DNA of 24,948 nt from positions 1 to 24,948 of the forward strand of contig CALEJB010000017.1 of the NCBI GenBank assembly GCA_937898675.1, written 5' to 3'. Positions 14,516-22,277 of this stretch are shown here, piece after piece (the first letter of the stretch is position 1; the number at the start of each line of letters is the position of its first letter). The notes under the pieces are model-generated. The model worked only from the letters and a program-made list of their open reading frames with translations. It searched no databases and was not told the DNA's origin. The stretch is from an uncultured Prevotellaceae bacterium (lineage in GTDB: Bacteria > Bacteroidota > Bacteroidia > Bacteroidales > Muribaculaceae). The position numbers were made by a program, and so were the translations under genes.

Positions 14516-14836
14516 ATGAAAGAGCGAAAAGCATTTAATCTTTTTGATTTAGGGCTTAAAAAAGCAGGCAAAATTCAAATATTTGACACGTCATCACTTG
14601 ATGCAGACGGCAACATTATTCCGTTTGAAACTCAAATGGCTATTGTTTCCCATTGCCTGCAAACGGATGGCACGAAATTTCAAAAGCCTTTTGAAACAAA
14701 GGGCAAGCAACTTTCTCGTTTTTGGTTGGATTGGGTACAAGAAAAGAAAAATAGCATTGCCATTGACGAAAGTATAGTGGCAGACCCGTCTGCCAATTTC
14801 AATGGAATTTATTACCTTGATGTGAATTTTTCATAG
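14516..14836 (+). CDS. Small protein of unknown function in an AT-rich island
   Basis: The product has 106 residues and no family I recognise. It has no signal peptide or membrane segment. It is mixed in charge, with an aromatic-rich stretch (FWLDWVQEKKNSIAID) and a tail resembling a beta-strand (FNGIYYLDVNF). The start at 14516 follows the promoter and palindrome; the frame is open to 14477, but that would put translation inside the -7 element. Its end overlaps the end of the convergent HNH gene by 25 bases. Base composition is far richer in A and T than the operon before it, in common with the next two genes. A role in control or function of the neighbouring nucleases is only a guess from position. 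Confidence 0.6.
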   Translation: MKERKAFNLFDLGLKKAGKIQIFDTSSLDADGNIIPFETQMAIVSHCLQTDGTKFQKPFETKGKQLSRFWLDWVQEKKNSIAIDESIVADPSANFNGIYYLDVNFS

Positions 14837-15651
14837 TGCATGGCGAGGAAATCGCGGTTAGGCAGGAATCTATTGGGCAGGAAAATCGTTCTTCCATTCA
14901 AAGATGTGAGGCAATCAAATGCGGGTTTTGTCCCGTTTGGTAATTCTTGGTCATATGCTTGTAGAAGTTCGTCAGAAATACAAAGTGTATAATCGGGAGT
15001 GATGCCAATCAAATTCTTATCGTATGCACGATGAAATGTTAAACTCATACAGAGACCGTTACATGGATTCATTCTTTCCGATTCATTTTCTGCCCAGTCA
15101 ACAATATGGCATGCGTCTAAAAGTCGAGCATCCGTCATGCCTGTTATGCAGCATCGGTTTTCATAACTTGAAAGTATCATTTTCCGAAAGAATTGCTGAT
15201 TTACTCTGACTTTAACCAGGCGTTCTTTTTCTACTCCTTCGCGAAGGTTGCGTAAAACATTGTCTATTTCACTATCATGGGCATTAGGAAGAATTCCGCT
15301 ATGGAGATTCTCCTCGTTTAGAATAGACACAGATGATTCAACGAAAGTTTCACCTTTGCATTTAGCAATTATTCGTTCTGCATCAATCGCCAGTTGATTC
15401 CATTTGCCGTTGTATTCATCCCATATTTGCTCGTCAAGACGGCTCGTGCCTCTAAGTCCTTTTATGTTTCTTCTCCTTAGTTCAGGGTCAAGGCTTCCAA
15501 AATTTCCCACCTTCATCTTTACCGAGTTCACGCTACGACCTATGATTTCAGCTTTCTTCCGTATCTCAGTATTGCTATTGTTCGCTTTGTTAAATGGGAT
15601 AAGGCAATACACATAGAGTGCGACAATAGTTTGTTCTCGAGTCCAGTTCAT
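14812..15651 (-). CDS. HNH endonuclease, restriction-type
   Basis: The 279-residue protein begins with a conserved amino domain (MNWTREQTIVALYVYCLIPF, then GRSVNSVKMKVGNF and SLDPELRRRNIKG) found in many HNH-type restriction-like nucleases. The carboxyl half has the HNH core: CCITG, then ACHIVDW (first His), NPCNGLCM (Asn) and FHRAYDKNLI (second His), matching HNH_2 proteins. It should bind one metal ion and cut DNA. Such genes occur in defence islands, sometimes as stand-alone or modification-dependent enzymes; the target cannot be predicted. It converges on the small unknown gene and diverges from the HpaII-like gene, with a 193-base AT-rich gap between. Composition suggests recent transfer. 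Confidence 0.88.
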   Translation of the reverse strand: MNWTREQTIVALYVYCLIPFNKANNSNTEIRKKAEIIGRSVNSVKMKVGNFGSLDPELRRRNIKGLRGTSRLDEQIWDEYNGKWNQLAIDAERIIAKCKGETFVESSVSILNEENLHSGILPNAHDSEIDNVLRNLREGVEKERLVKVRVNQQFFRKMILSSYENRCCITGMTDARLLDACHIVDWAENESERMNPCNGLCMSLTFHRAYDKNLIGITPDYTLCISDELLQAYDQELPNGTKPAFDCLTSLNGRTIFLPNRFLPNRDFLAMHYEKFTSR

Positions 15652-15779
15652 ATTATGTGAAAAAATTGATTTTATGAGTTTTATTACACAAACGGTGTTG
15701 TCGATATTTTAGGCAAAGTTCATTAAAATTTTTGACATGAGCAAGAATCTCGTATTAAATCACATGAGAGAAATAGGAT

Positions 15780-15810
15780 TTTGATAAGACGATATTTTAT
15801 ATTAACTTTG
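15780..15810 (+). promoter_or_regulatory. Promoter of the HpaII-like gene
   Basis: TTTG (15780-15783), a 19-base spacer and TAACTTTG (15803-15810) match the Bacteroidota consensus. The start codon follows after 34 bases. An in-frame TAA at 15803 rules out a longer coding frame upstream. Confidence 0.75.
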
Positions 15811-15844
15811 TCAGCGAGAAAAACCAATAAAGTTCAAACAAATC

Positions 15845-16561
15845 ATGGAAACACCCAAAGGTTATAATGTCCTTAGCCAAAACTCAGTGTTATTTAATTC
15901 CGACAGTGGCACAAATTTCAAATATGAGATAAAATTGCCAGAAAACACCAAACTCAATGTTGACGAATTCAACCGTTCAACCTATGTGAGAAATCGAATT
16001 TCAAAACGCATCACCACACTTGAAGCCATGGGTGCGGAGTTCATCTTTAGGGATGTGCAATCAAACACCTTGATGCAAAATTTAATAATGATTGACGGCG
16101 ACTTGCCGAAAATACTTGCAGAGTTGTTGCTTGTCCGCTACAGGGAAGGAGACAACAAAGTGAAAAACTGCGTTTTGAAATTGCAGGAGCGAAATCCTTT
16201 GCAGTTTGACACATCAGCAGAATGGCCATTTTATGAGTACAAGGTAAAGAAATTCTTGCAAGATGTAGCCATGGGCATGACACCCGAAACCGTTTGGACC
16301 GGCATCTATGACGCAACAGGCGGGCAAATTATTGTGAAAGATGATGGTGATGTGGTTTGTTATCACATTTATGAGCAAAACCGTTTCCTCAATTTCTTGC
16401 TTAATTCCACATACTTTGAGCAACCGTCAACGAGCGAAGACGAAAATAATCCAGGACATCCTAAGCGTAACCCCAAAAAGAATTTCTTTTTCGGATGGGT
16501 TTATGAAGAAGATGGGAAATATTGGATGAAATTGAACCTTCAAGTTAGAATGAAAGCGTAA
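15845..16561 (+). CDS. HpaII-like restriction endonuclease homologue, short form
   Basis: The 238-residue protein resembles the carboxyl two thirds of the HpaII restriction endonuclease family (HpaII cuts CCGG). Family-like segments are NLIMIDGDLPKILAELLL, ERNPLQFDTS, YEYKVKKFLQDVAMGMTP, YDATGGQIIVKDDGDVVCYH and the closing KLNLQVRMK. From memory, HpaII-type enzymes have about 350 residues, so roughly 110-120 residues are missing from the amino end, where I would expect part of the PD-(D/E)xK active site. It nevertheless has its own promoter and start codon. No C5-cytosine methyltransferase is nearby, and CCGG is frequent in this DNA. It may be an inactive remnant, a partner of another protein, or an enzyme of altered specificity. 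Confidence 0.75.
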   Translation: METPKGYNVLSQNSVLFNSDSGTNFKYEIKLPENTKLNVDEFNRSTYVRNRISKRITTLEAMGAEFIFRDVQSNTLMQNLIMIDGDLPKILAELLLVRYREGDNKVKNCVLKLQERNPLQFDTSAEWPFYEYKVKKFLQDVAMGMTPETVWTGIYDATGGQIIVKDDGDVVCYHIYEQNRFLNFLLNSTYFEQPSTSEDENNPGHPKRNPKKNFFFGWVYEEDGKYWMKLNLQVRMKA

Positions 16562-16578
16562 CATGAACGCAAGGGATA

Positions 16579-16624
16579 GAAACAGCAAGCCGCAGGCGGT
16601 GCATCGCCTGCGGCTTGCTGTTTC
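16579..16624. terminator. Perfect 20-bp hairpin, probable bidirectional terminator
   Basis: Bases 16579-16598 are the exact reverse complement of 16605-16624, around a 6-base loop (GTGCAT). The stem core is AAGCCGCAGGCG and ends in GAAAC/GTTTC, giving a short T run on either strand but no long U tract. It sits between two convergent genes (stops at 16561 and 16641), the normal place for a shared terminator, and marks the right edge of the AT-rich island. Confidence 0.8.
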
Positions 16625-16640
16625 TCGTCACCTGCCGCGA

Positions 16641-17108
16641 TTACTCAGGATTGACAGTAATCTCATATATCACCTTTGCCGCCTCGGCAACACTTTCGAT
16701 GGGCGAGCCAGCGGGGATAATGCTCTCGGTCGAAGCCATGTCGGGGTTGGCATACTGGTCAATGAGGTTGCCGGCCTCGTCATAGACCGACACCTGCACA
16801 ATGTTGAAGTTGTTCCACTCGTCGGAGAACTTGTAGAGGGTGAGCTTATAGGCCACCGTCTCGTTATAACCGCGCTCCTGGGTATAGGCAGCGCGCGACT
16901 CGGGCAAGTCAAAGGAATTGCGCACCCACACCAGATAGTTCTGTCCGTTGTCGGTGGTGGTGATGTCCTTGTTGATAGAAATGGTCTCGCCGTTCATCGA
17001 CAGGACATTGAACCAGTCGTTGGACTCGGCATGGGCGGCGGGAGCGACAACCATCATCGCCACCAGCGCCGTCAAGGTAAGTAAGAATCGTTTCATCATT
17101 GATTTCAT
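16641..17108 (-). CDS. Exported protein, probably Adhesin_E-like
   Basis: The 155-residue protein has a clear signal peptide (a basic start, then LLTLTALVAMMVVAPAAHA, cleavage near residue 27). The mature part is beta-rich: NGETISINKDI, YLVWVRNSF, AYKLTLYKFSDEWNNFNIVQVSVYDEAGNLID. The order of a tagged residue state, a WVR strand, then a colour-like 'VYDxxGNLI' strand resembles the surface-adhesin protein E family, but I hold this weakly. No lipobox cysteine is present, so it is probably periplasmic. Starts at 17096 or 17093 would shorten the basic end of the signal peptide. GC-rich composition returns here, so it is part of the resident chromosome. Confidence 0.8.
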   Translation of the reverse strand: MKSMMKRFLLTLTALVAMMVVAPAAHAESNDWFNVLSMNGETISINKDITTTDNGQNYLVWVRNSFDLPESRAAYTQERGYNETVAYKLTLYKFSDEWNNFNIVQVSVYDEAGNLIDQYANPDMASTESIIPAGSPIESVAEAAKVIYEITVNPE

Positions 17109-17138
17109 TTATTGTTTGTTTGCGTTATAGTCATTATG

Positions 17139-17146
17139 CAAAGGTA
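17139..17146 (-). promoter_or_regulatory. -7 promoter element of the Adhesin_E-like gene
   Basis: The minus strand reads TACCTTTG (plus-strand CAAAGGTA), an exact TAnnTTTG match 30 bases before the start codon. No well-spaced -33 TTTG is seen. Confidence 0.5.
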
Positions 17147-17238
17147 TAAAATAAATCCGTTCAACCGCCATTTTACACTATCTTTAACAATGCGGGGCGT
17201 CATAACGGCATTTTCTTCGACATTTCCCGAGCAAAAGT

Positions 17239-17269
17239 TTTGGCGATTGGCGATTAATACCTAACTTTG
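17239..17269 (+). promoter_or_regulatory. Promoter of the phosphohexomutase gene
   Basis: TTTG (17239-17242), a 19-base spacer and TAACTTTG (17262-17269) match the Bacteroidota consensus. The start codon follows after 49 bases. Confidence 0.75.
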
Positions 17270-17318
17270 TCAGTTTGATAAAGACATCCATCAAGAACAA
17301 CATAAAACCATACTGATA

Positions 17319-19070
17319 ATGTACGACGAAAAATTATTGCAAGAAGTGACAGCCAAGGCACAAACCTGGCTGGGTGAAGGATATGACGAGCAGACCCGCG
17401 CCGAGGTGCAGGCCATGCTCGACAGCGAGGACAAGACCGAACTGGTGGAGTCGTTCTACAAGACGCTGGAGTTCGGCACCGGCGGCCTGCGCGGCATCAT
17501 GGGGGCAGGCTGCAACCGCATGAACATCTACACCGTGGGCAGCGCGACGCAAGGCCTGGCCAACTACCTAAACGAGGCATTCAAGGACCTGGAGCAGATT
17601 GCCGTGGTCGTGGGCCACGACGTGCGCAACAACAGCCGCCTATTTGCCCAGACGGTCGCCAATGTGTTCAGCGCCAACGGCATCAAGGTCTATCTGTTTG
17701 AAGGCCCCCGCCCCACGCCCGAGTTGAGTTACGCCATCCGCCGGCTGCATTGCCAAAGCGGCGTGAACATCACGGCATCGCACAATCCCAAGATTTACAA
17801 TGGCTACAAGGCCTATTGGAACGACGGCGCCCAGGTGGTGGCACCCCACGATGTGAACATCATCGACCACGTCAACGCCATTGCCGGCGTGCGCGACATC
17901 AAGTTTGAGGGCAACTCCGACCTGATTCAAGTCATCGGCGAGGACATCGACGCCCCCTACATCGAGGACATCCATAGCCTGTCGCTGAGTCCTGAAGTCA
18001 ACAAGCGCCACCACGACCTCAAGATTGTCTACACCCCCATCCACGGCGTGGGCAAGACGATGGTGCCGCGCTCCATCGAGCGCTGGGGCTTTGACAACGT
18101 CATCCATGTACCCGAGCAGGACGTGATGAGCGGCGAGTTCCCCACCGTGGAGTCGCCCAACCCCGAGATTCCCAGCGCCATGGTCATGGCTATCGCCAAG
18201 GCCGAAGAGGTGGACGCCGACCTGGTGCTCGCCAGCGACCCCGACGCCGACCGCATTGGCCTGGTCATCAAGAACACCAAGGGCAAATATGAACTCGTGA
18301 ACGGCAACCAGATACAGATTATCTTCCTGTACTACCTGATGGTGCGCAACCGCGAACTGGGCCTGCTCAAGGGCGACGAGTACATCGTCAAGACCATCGT
18401 CACCAGCGAGACCATCCGCAAGATTGCCGACAAGGAAGGCATCAAGATGTTTGACTGCTACACCGGCTTCAAGTGGATTGCCACCGTGATGCGCGAGATG
18501 GAAGGCAAGGGCCGCTACCTGGGCGGCGGCGAGGAGAGTTACGGCTTCCTGCCCGAGACCTTTGCCCGCGACAAGGACTCGGTGTCGTCCATCCCCCTGA
18601 TGTGCGAAATCGCCGCATGGGCCAAAGACAAGGGCATGACCTTGAACGACCTGTTCATCGACCTGTACATCAACTACGGCTACAGCAAGGAACGCGGCAT
18701 CAGCGTGGTGCGTCCCGGCAAGACCGGCGCCGAGGAGATTGCCCAGATGATGGTCAACTTCCGCGAGAATCCGCAGTCCGCCATCGACGGATCGAAGGTG
18801 GTGCTCATCAAAGACTTCCAGAAACTTGAGCAGCGCGACATTGTGAGCGGCGAAGTCGCCAAACTCGACATGCCCGTCACCAGCAACGTGCTGCAGTACT
18901 ATACCGCGGACGGCACCAAGGTGTCCATCCGTCCCTCGGGCACCGAGCCCAAAATCAAGTTCTACATCGAGGTGCACGACACACTCGACAAGCCCGAGAA
19001 CTACGACGCCAAGAACGATTGGGCCGACGCCAAGATTGACCGCATCTGCCAGTCGCTGGGCATCGCGTGA
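17319..19070 (+). CDS. Phosphoglucomutase/phosphomannomutase (alpha-D-phosphohexomutase)
   Basis: The 583-residue protein interconverts hexose 6-phosphate and 1-phosphate through a phosphoserine enzyme. The active-site loop ITASHNP holds the catalytic S154. The Mg2+ loop SDPDADRIG has D307, D309 and D311, the sugar-binding loop is GGGEESYG, and the phosphate-binding loop near the end is RPSGTEPKIKF. Length and the opening FGTGGLRGIMG fit the long PgcA/PGM2-like branch rather than the shorter PMM/GlmM enzymes. It would link glucose 6-phosphate to nucleotide sugar and glycogen synthesis. It has its own promoter, and the first MFS transporter follows after 48 bases, so the two are probably co-transcribed. 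Substrate preference is uncertain. Confidence 0.94.
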   Translation: MYDEKLLQEVTAKAQTWLGEGYDEQTRAEVQAMLDSEDKTELVESFYKTLEFGTGGLRGIMGAGCNRMNIYTVGSATQGLANYLNEAFKDLEQIAVVVGHDVRNNSRLFAQTVANVFSANGIKVYLFEGPRPTPELSYAIRRLHCQSGVNITASHNPKIYNGYKAYWNDGAQVVAPHDVNIIDHVNAIAGVRDIKFEGNSDLIQVIGEDIDAPYIEDIHSLSLSPEVNKRHHDLKIVYTPIHGVGKTMVPRSIERWGFDNVIHVPEQDVMSGEFPTVESPNPEIPSAMVMAIAKAEEVDADLVLASDPDADRIGLVIKNTKGKYELVNGNQIQIIFLYYLMVRNRELGLLKGDEYIVKTIVTSETIRKIADKEGIKMFDCYTGFKWIATVMREMEGKGRYLGGGEESYGFLPETFARDKDSVSSIPLMCEIAAWAKDKGMTLNDLFIDLYINYGYSKERGISVVRPGKTGAEEIAQMMVNFRENPQSAIDGSKVVLIKDFQKLEQRDIVSGEVAKLDMPVTSNVLQYYTADGTKVSIRPSGTEPKIKFYIEVHDTLDKPENYDAKNDWADAKIDRICQSLGIA

Positions 19071-19118
19071 CACAGAAATACCATTTTTAAACAACCTAAT
19101 AACCAAACATTTAACATT

Positions 19119-20771
19119 ATGTCAGAAAAGATTCAGACTTTAAGAGACAGTGCTGCAATGCGCTGGACAGCGCTCCTATTGCTCGCGTTGGGCATGTTCT
19201 GCAGCTACATTTTCATGGACATCCTGTCGCCCATCAAGGACTTGATGGAATCGACGCGCGGATGGAGTTCATCGGCATTCGGCACCGAGGAAGGCGCCGA
19301 AGTGTTCTTGAACGTATTTGTATTCTTCTTAATCTTTGCAGGTATCATCCTCGACAAGATGGGCGTGCGCTTTACCGCCCTGCTGTCGGGTGCCGTGATG
19401 CTCGTTGGCGCGTGCATCAAGTGGTATGCCGTGACCGACATGTTTGCCGGCAGCGCGCTTGAGACCTGGTTCACCAACAACCTGAACTATATCCCCGGCT
19501 TTGACGAGTTGGGCGTATCGCCGTTCTTCAAGGGCATGCCCGCCAGTGCCAAGCTGGCCGCAGTGGGCTTCATGTTCTTTGGCTGCGGCGTTGAGATGGC
19601 CGGCATCACCGTGAGCCGCGGTATCGTCAAGTGGTTCAAAGGCCGTGAAATGGCGCTTGCTATGGGTTCAGAGATGGCGCTTGCCCGCCTGGGTGTTGCC
19701 ACCTGTATGATCTTCTCACCGTTTTTCGCCAAGTTGGGCGGCACGGTTGACGTGAGTCGCTCTGTAGCCTTCGGCGTGGTGCTGATGTGCATCGCCCTTA
19801 TCATGTTCATTGTTTACTTCTTCATGGACAGCAAGCTTGACAAGCAGACCGGCGAGGCCGAGGAGAAGGACGACCCGTTCAAAATCAGCGACTTGGGCAA
19901 GATTTTCACCAATAAGGGATTCTGGTTGGTATCGTTGCTGTGTGTGCTGTACTACAGCGCCATCTTCCCCTTCCAGAAGTATGCCGTGAATATGCTGCAG
20001 TGCAACCTGACGTTCACCGAAGTTGACCCCAGCTCCTTCTGGGCCAGCGAGAGCGTCACCATCGTACAGTACATCGTGATGCTCGTTGTTGCCGCAACTG
20101 CCTTCATGAGCAACTTCATGAAGAACAAGGGCGCCAAGTACGGCCTGCTCATCGTGTCGATTGTCGCCCTCATCGGCTACTGCTACATGGGCTACATGCG
20201 CCAGGCCGCCGAGAGCGTCTTCGCCGTGTTCCCCCTGCTGGCTGTGGGCATCACCCCCATCCTGGGCAACTATGTTGACCACAAGGGCAAAGCCGCCTCG
20301 ATGCTCGTGCTGGGCTCGCTGCTGCTCATTGCCTGCCACCTCACCTTTGCCTTCATCCTGCCCATGTTCAAGGACGGCGCTGCAGGCTTTGTTGTAGCTT
20401 ACCTCACCATCCTGGTGCTGGGCGCGTCGTTCTCGCTGGTTCCCGCCGCACTGTGGCCCAGCGTGCCCAAACTGGTGGACAGCAAGATTATCGGCAGCGC
20501 CTATGCGCTCATCTTCTGGATTCAGAACATTGGCCTGTGGCTCTTCCCCATCCTCATCGGCACCGTGCTTGACAAGACCAACCCCGACATTGTGCAAGCC
20601 GTCCAAAACGGCACCATGACGGCAGAAAAGGCCGCAGTGTCCTACAACTACACCTGGCCGCTCGTAATGCTGGCATGCCTGGGCATCGCCGCACTGCTAA
20701 TTGGTCTGTACCTTAAGGTGGTTGACCGTCAAAAGCACCTCGGCCTCGAGGAGCCCAACATTACGGAGTAA
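19119..20771 (+). CDS. MFS transporter, first of a paralogous pair
   Basis: The 550-residue protein has about 12 membrane helices and the major facilitator layout: a cytoplasmic motif-A-like DKMGVRF after helix 2, a charged central loop (about residues 229-255, rich in K, E and D), and a second half ending in an acidic and basic tail. A longer external loop (about residues 108-140) and insertions in the second half explain why it is longer than its partner. The next gene shares GVRFT, EMxGITVSxxIVxWFxGxEMALAMG, FWLxxLLCxxYYSAxxPF and PAALWPxVPK at matching places. It follows the phosphohexomutase gene closely, which hints at a sugar or metabolite cargo, but no substrate can be assigned. Confidence 0.9.
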   Translation: MSEKIQTLRDSAAMRWTALLLLALGMFCSYIFMDILSPIKDLMESTRGWSSSAFGTEEGAEVFLNVFVFFLIFAGIILDKMGVRFTALLSGAVMLVGACIKWYAVTDMFAGSALETWFTNNLNYIPGFDELGVSPFFKGMPASAKLAAVGFMFFGCGVEMAGITVSRGIVKWFKGREMALAMGSEMALARLGVATCMIFSPFFAKLGGTVDVSRSVAFGVVLMCIALIMFIVYFFMDSKLDKQTGEAEEKDDPFKISDLGKIFTNKGFWLVSLLCVLYYSAIFPFQKYAVNMLQCNLTFTEVDPSSFWASESVTIVQYIVMLVVAATAFMSNFMKNKGAKYGLLIVSIVALIGYCYMGYMRQAAESVFAVFPLLAVGITPILGNYVDHKGKAASMLVLGSLLLIACHLTFAFILPMFKDGAAGFVVAYLTILVLGASFSLVPAALWPSVPKLVDSKIIGSAYALIFWIQNIGLWLFPILIGTVLDKTNPDIVQAVQNGTMTAEKAAVSYNYTWPLVMLACLGIAALLIGLYLKVVDRQKHLGLEEPNITE

Positions 20772-20812
20772 ACCACGTTTGCGGGTCTGATACCCGATAA
20801 ACATTGCATAAG

Positions 20813-20862
20813 AAGGGGCACTGTGGTTGCCAGTCGGCACGAGTGCCCCTTTTCATTTTTTT
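20813..20862 (+). terminator. Intrinsic terminator between the two MFS genes
   Basis: A 10-bp perfect stem, AAGGGGCACT (20813-20822) against AGTGCCCCTT (20842-20851), has a possible inner TGCC/GGCA stem and is followed by a T-rich tract to 20862. It lies 41 bases after the first transporter's stop codon and should limit read-through to the second. Confidence 0.85.
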
Positions 20863-20905
20863 CGACAAACTAATTGTGCCTCGCTAAGGCCAAAACATCA
20901 ACAAC

Positions 20906-22276
20906 ATGAGAGAACAAGTTAGACAAACGATTGCGGCGCACGCGTGGGCACGATGGACCGTGCTGGCCATTGTGTCGTTCACGATGATGGCGGGATATGT
21001 CGTCGCCAAGGAGATGTCGCCGCTGCAGTACATGCTCGAGCGCGCCACCAGCGAGGGTGGCGTGGGATGGACCAGCGGCGAGTTCGGCATATTTGCCGGT
21101 TCACGCGGTTTCTTCAATGTGTTCCTGCTGATGCTCTTCTTTGCCGGCGTCATCCTTGACAAGATGGGCGTGCGTTTCACCGGCGTTCTCTCGTGCGTGC
21201 TGATGCTTGCCGGCTCGGCGGCGGTCTATGGCGTTGTGAGTTACACCTCGCCCGAACCCGTGATGAGCGTGCCCCTGCTGGGCGTGGTCAAGCGCCAGGT
21301 GGTGCTGGCATCGCTGGGCTTTGCGTTTTTTGGCATCGGCTATGAGATGTGCGGCATCACCGTGTCCAAGGTCATCGTGCGATGGTTCTCGGGCAAGGAG
21401 ATGGCACTCGCCATGGGGCTGCAGGTGGCGATGGCGCGCCTGGGCACCGCGCTGGCGCTCAACTTCAGCCTGCCCATCGCCATGAACTGGGGCTTGCCAC
21501 GGCCGCTGTTCATCGGCGTGTTCTGCGTGGGCGTGGGCCTGATTGCCTACCTATTCTACTGCACGATGGACCGCCGCCTCGACAAGGCCGAGGGCGAGAC
21601 ACTGGCTGCCGATGAGGCCGCCGACGACGAGCAGTTCCACTTCAAGGACATGATGATTACCATCAAGAACCCTGGATTCTGGCTCATCACACTGCTGTGC
21701 CTGTTCTACTACTCGGCACTCTACCCCTTCCTCGACTTTGCCACCAAACTGATGATATCCAAGTATGGCGTGGATGCCAGCCTGGCGGGCGCCATTCCCT
21801 CTATCCTGCCCTACACCAGCATTGTGCTCACGCCGCTGTTTGGCGCATGGTTTGACAACCGCGGCCGCGGCGCCACCATGATGGTCATTGGCAGCGTGCT
21901 GCTCACCATCACCCTGTTTGTGTTCGCCATGCCGGGCAGTTCGGCGGCGCTGGCCGTGACGCTGATGTGCGTGCTGGGCATCGCCTTCTCGCTGCTGCCC
22001 GCCGCCCTGTGGCCCGCCGTGCCCAAAATCGTGCCAATGAAGCAGTTGGGTACATCCTACTCCATCATCTACTACATCCAGAACATCGGGCTGATGCTCA
22101 TCCCCGTCGTCATCGGCAGCGTGCTTCAAAGCGACACCAACGGTGAGCAGGTGGACTACACCCGCTCGCTGCTCATCTTTGCCATAGTGGGCGTGGCGGC
22201 CATTGTCACCGCCACGGCGCTGCTCGTGATGGACAAGCGCCGCCACTACGGGCTCGAAAAACCCAATATCGAGTAA
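20906..22276 (+). CDS. MFS transporter, second of a paralogous pair
   Basis: The 456-residue protein has about 12 membrane helices and is a clear paralogue of the preceding transporter, sharing the DKMGVRFTG loop, the EMCGITVSKVIVRWFSGKEM region, FWLITLLCLFYYSALYPF and PAALWPAVPK. It is about 95 residues shorter, mainly in external loops. An intrinsic terminator separates it from the first copy, so it needs its own promoter; TAATTGTG at 20871-20878 is a one-mismatch -7 candidate. Its stop codon is one base from the stop of the convergent SDR gene. The cargo is unknown. A divergent pair may serve related substrates or different growth conditions. Confidence 0.9.
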   Translation: MREQVRQTIAAHAWARWTVLAIVSFTMMAGYVVAKEMSPLQYMLERATSEGGVGWTSGEFGIFAGSRGFFNVFLLMLFFAGVILDKMGVRFTGVLSCVLMLAGSAAVYGVVSYTSPEPVMSVPLLGVVKRQVVLASLGFAFFGIGYEMCGITVSKVIVRWFSGKEMALAMGLQVAMARLGTALALNFSLPIAMNWGLPRPLFIGVFCVGVGLIAYLFYCTMDRRLDKAEGETLAADEAADDEQFHFKDMMITIKNPGFWLITLLCLFYYSALYPFLDFATKLMISKYGVDASLAGAIPSILPYTSIVLTPLFGAWFDNRGRGATMMVIGSVLLTITLFVFAMPGSSAALAVTLMCVLGIAFSLLPAALWPAVPKIVPMKQLGTSYSIIYYIQNIGLMLIPVVIGSVLQSDTNGEQVDYTRSLLIFAIVGVAAIVTATALLVMDKRRHYGLEKPNIE

Positions 22277-22277
22277 A

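Noticed and set aside
14293..14571. 92-residue minus-strand open frame with a hydrophobic end, between the FMN-binding gene and the island
   Set aside because: It crosses the well-supported promoter and palindrome of the plus-strand gene and has no family features or promoter of its own. A decayed remnant cannot be excluded.
17640..19106. 488-residue open frame antisense to the phosphohexomutase gene
   Set aside because: It has the same shadow composition and no recognisable motif, while the plus strand holds all four mutase loops.
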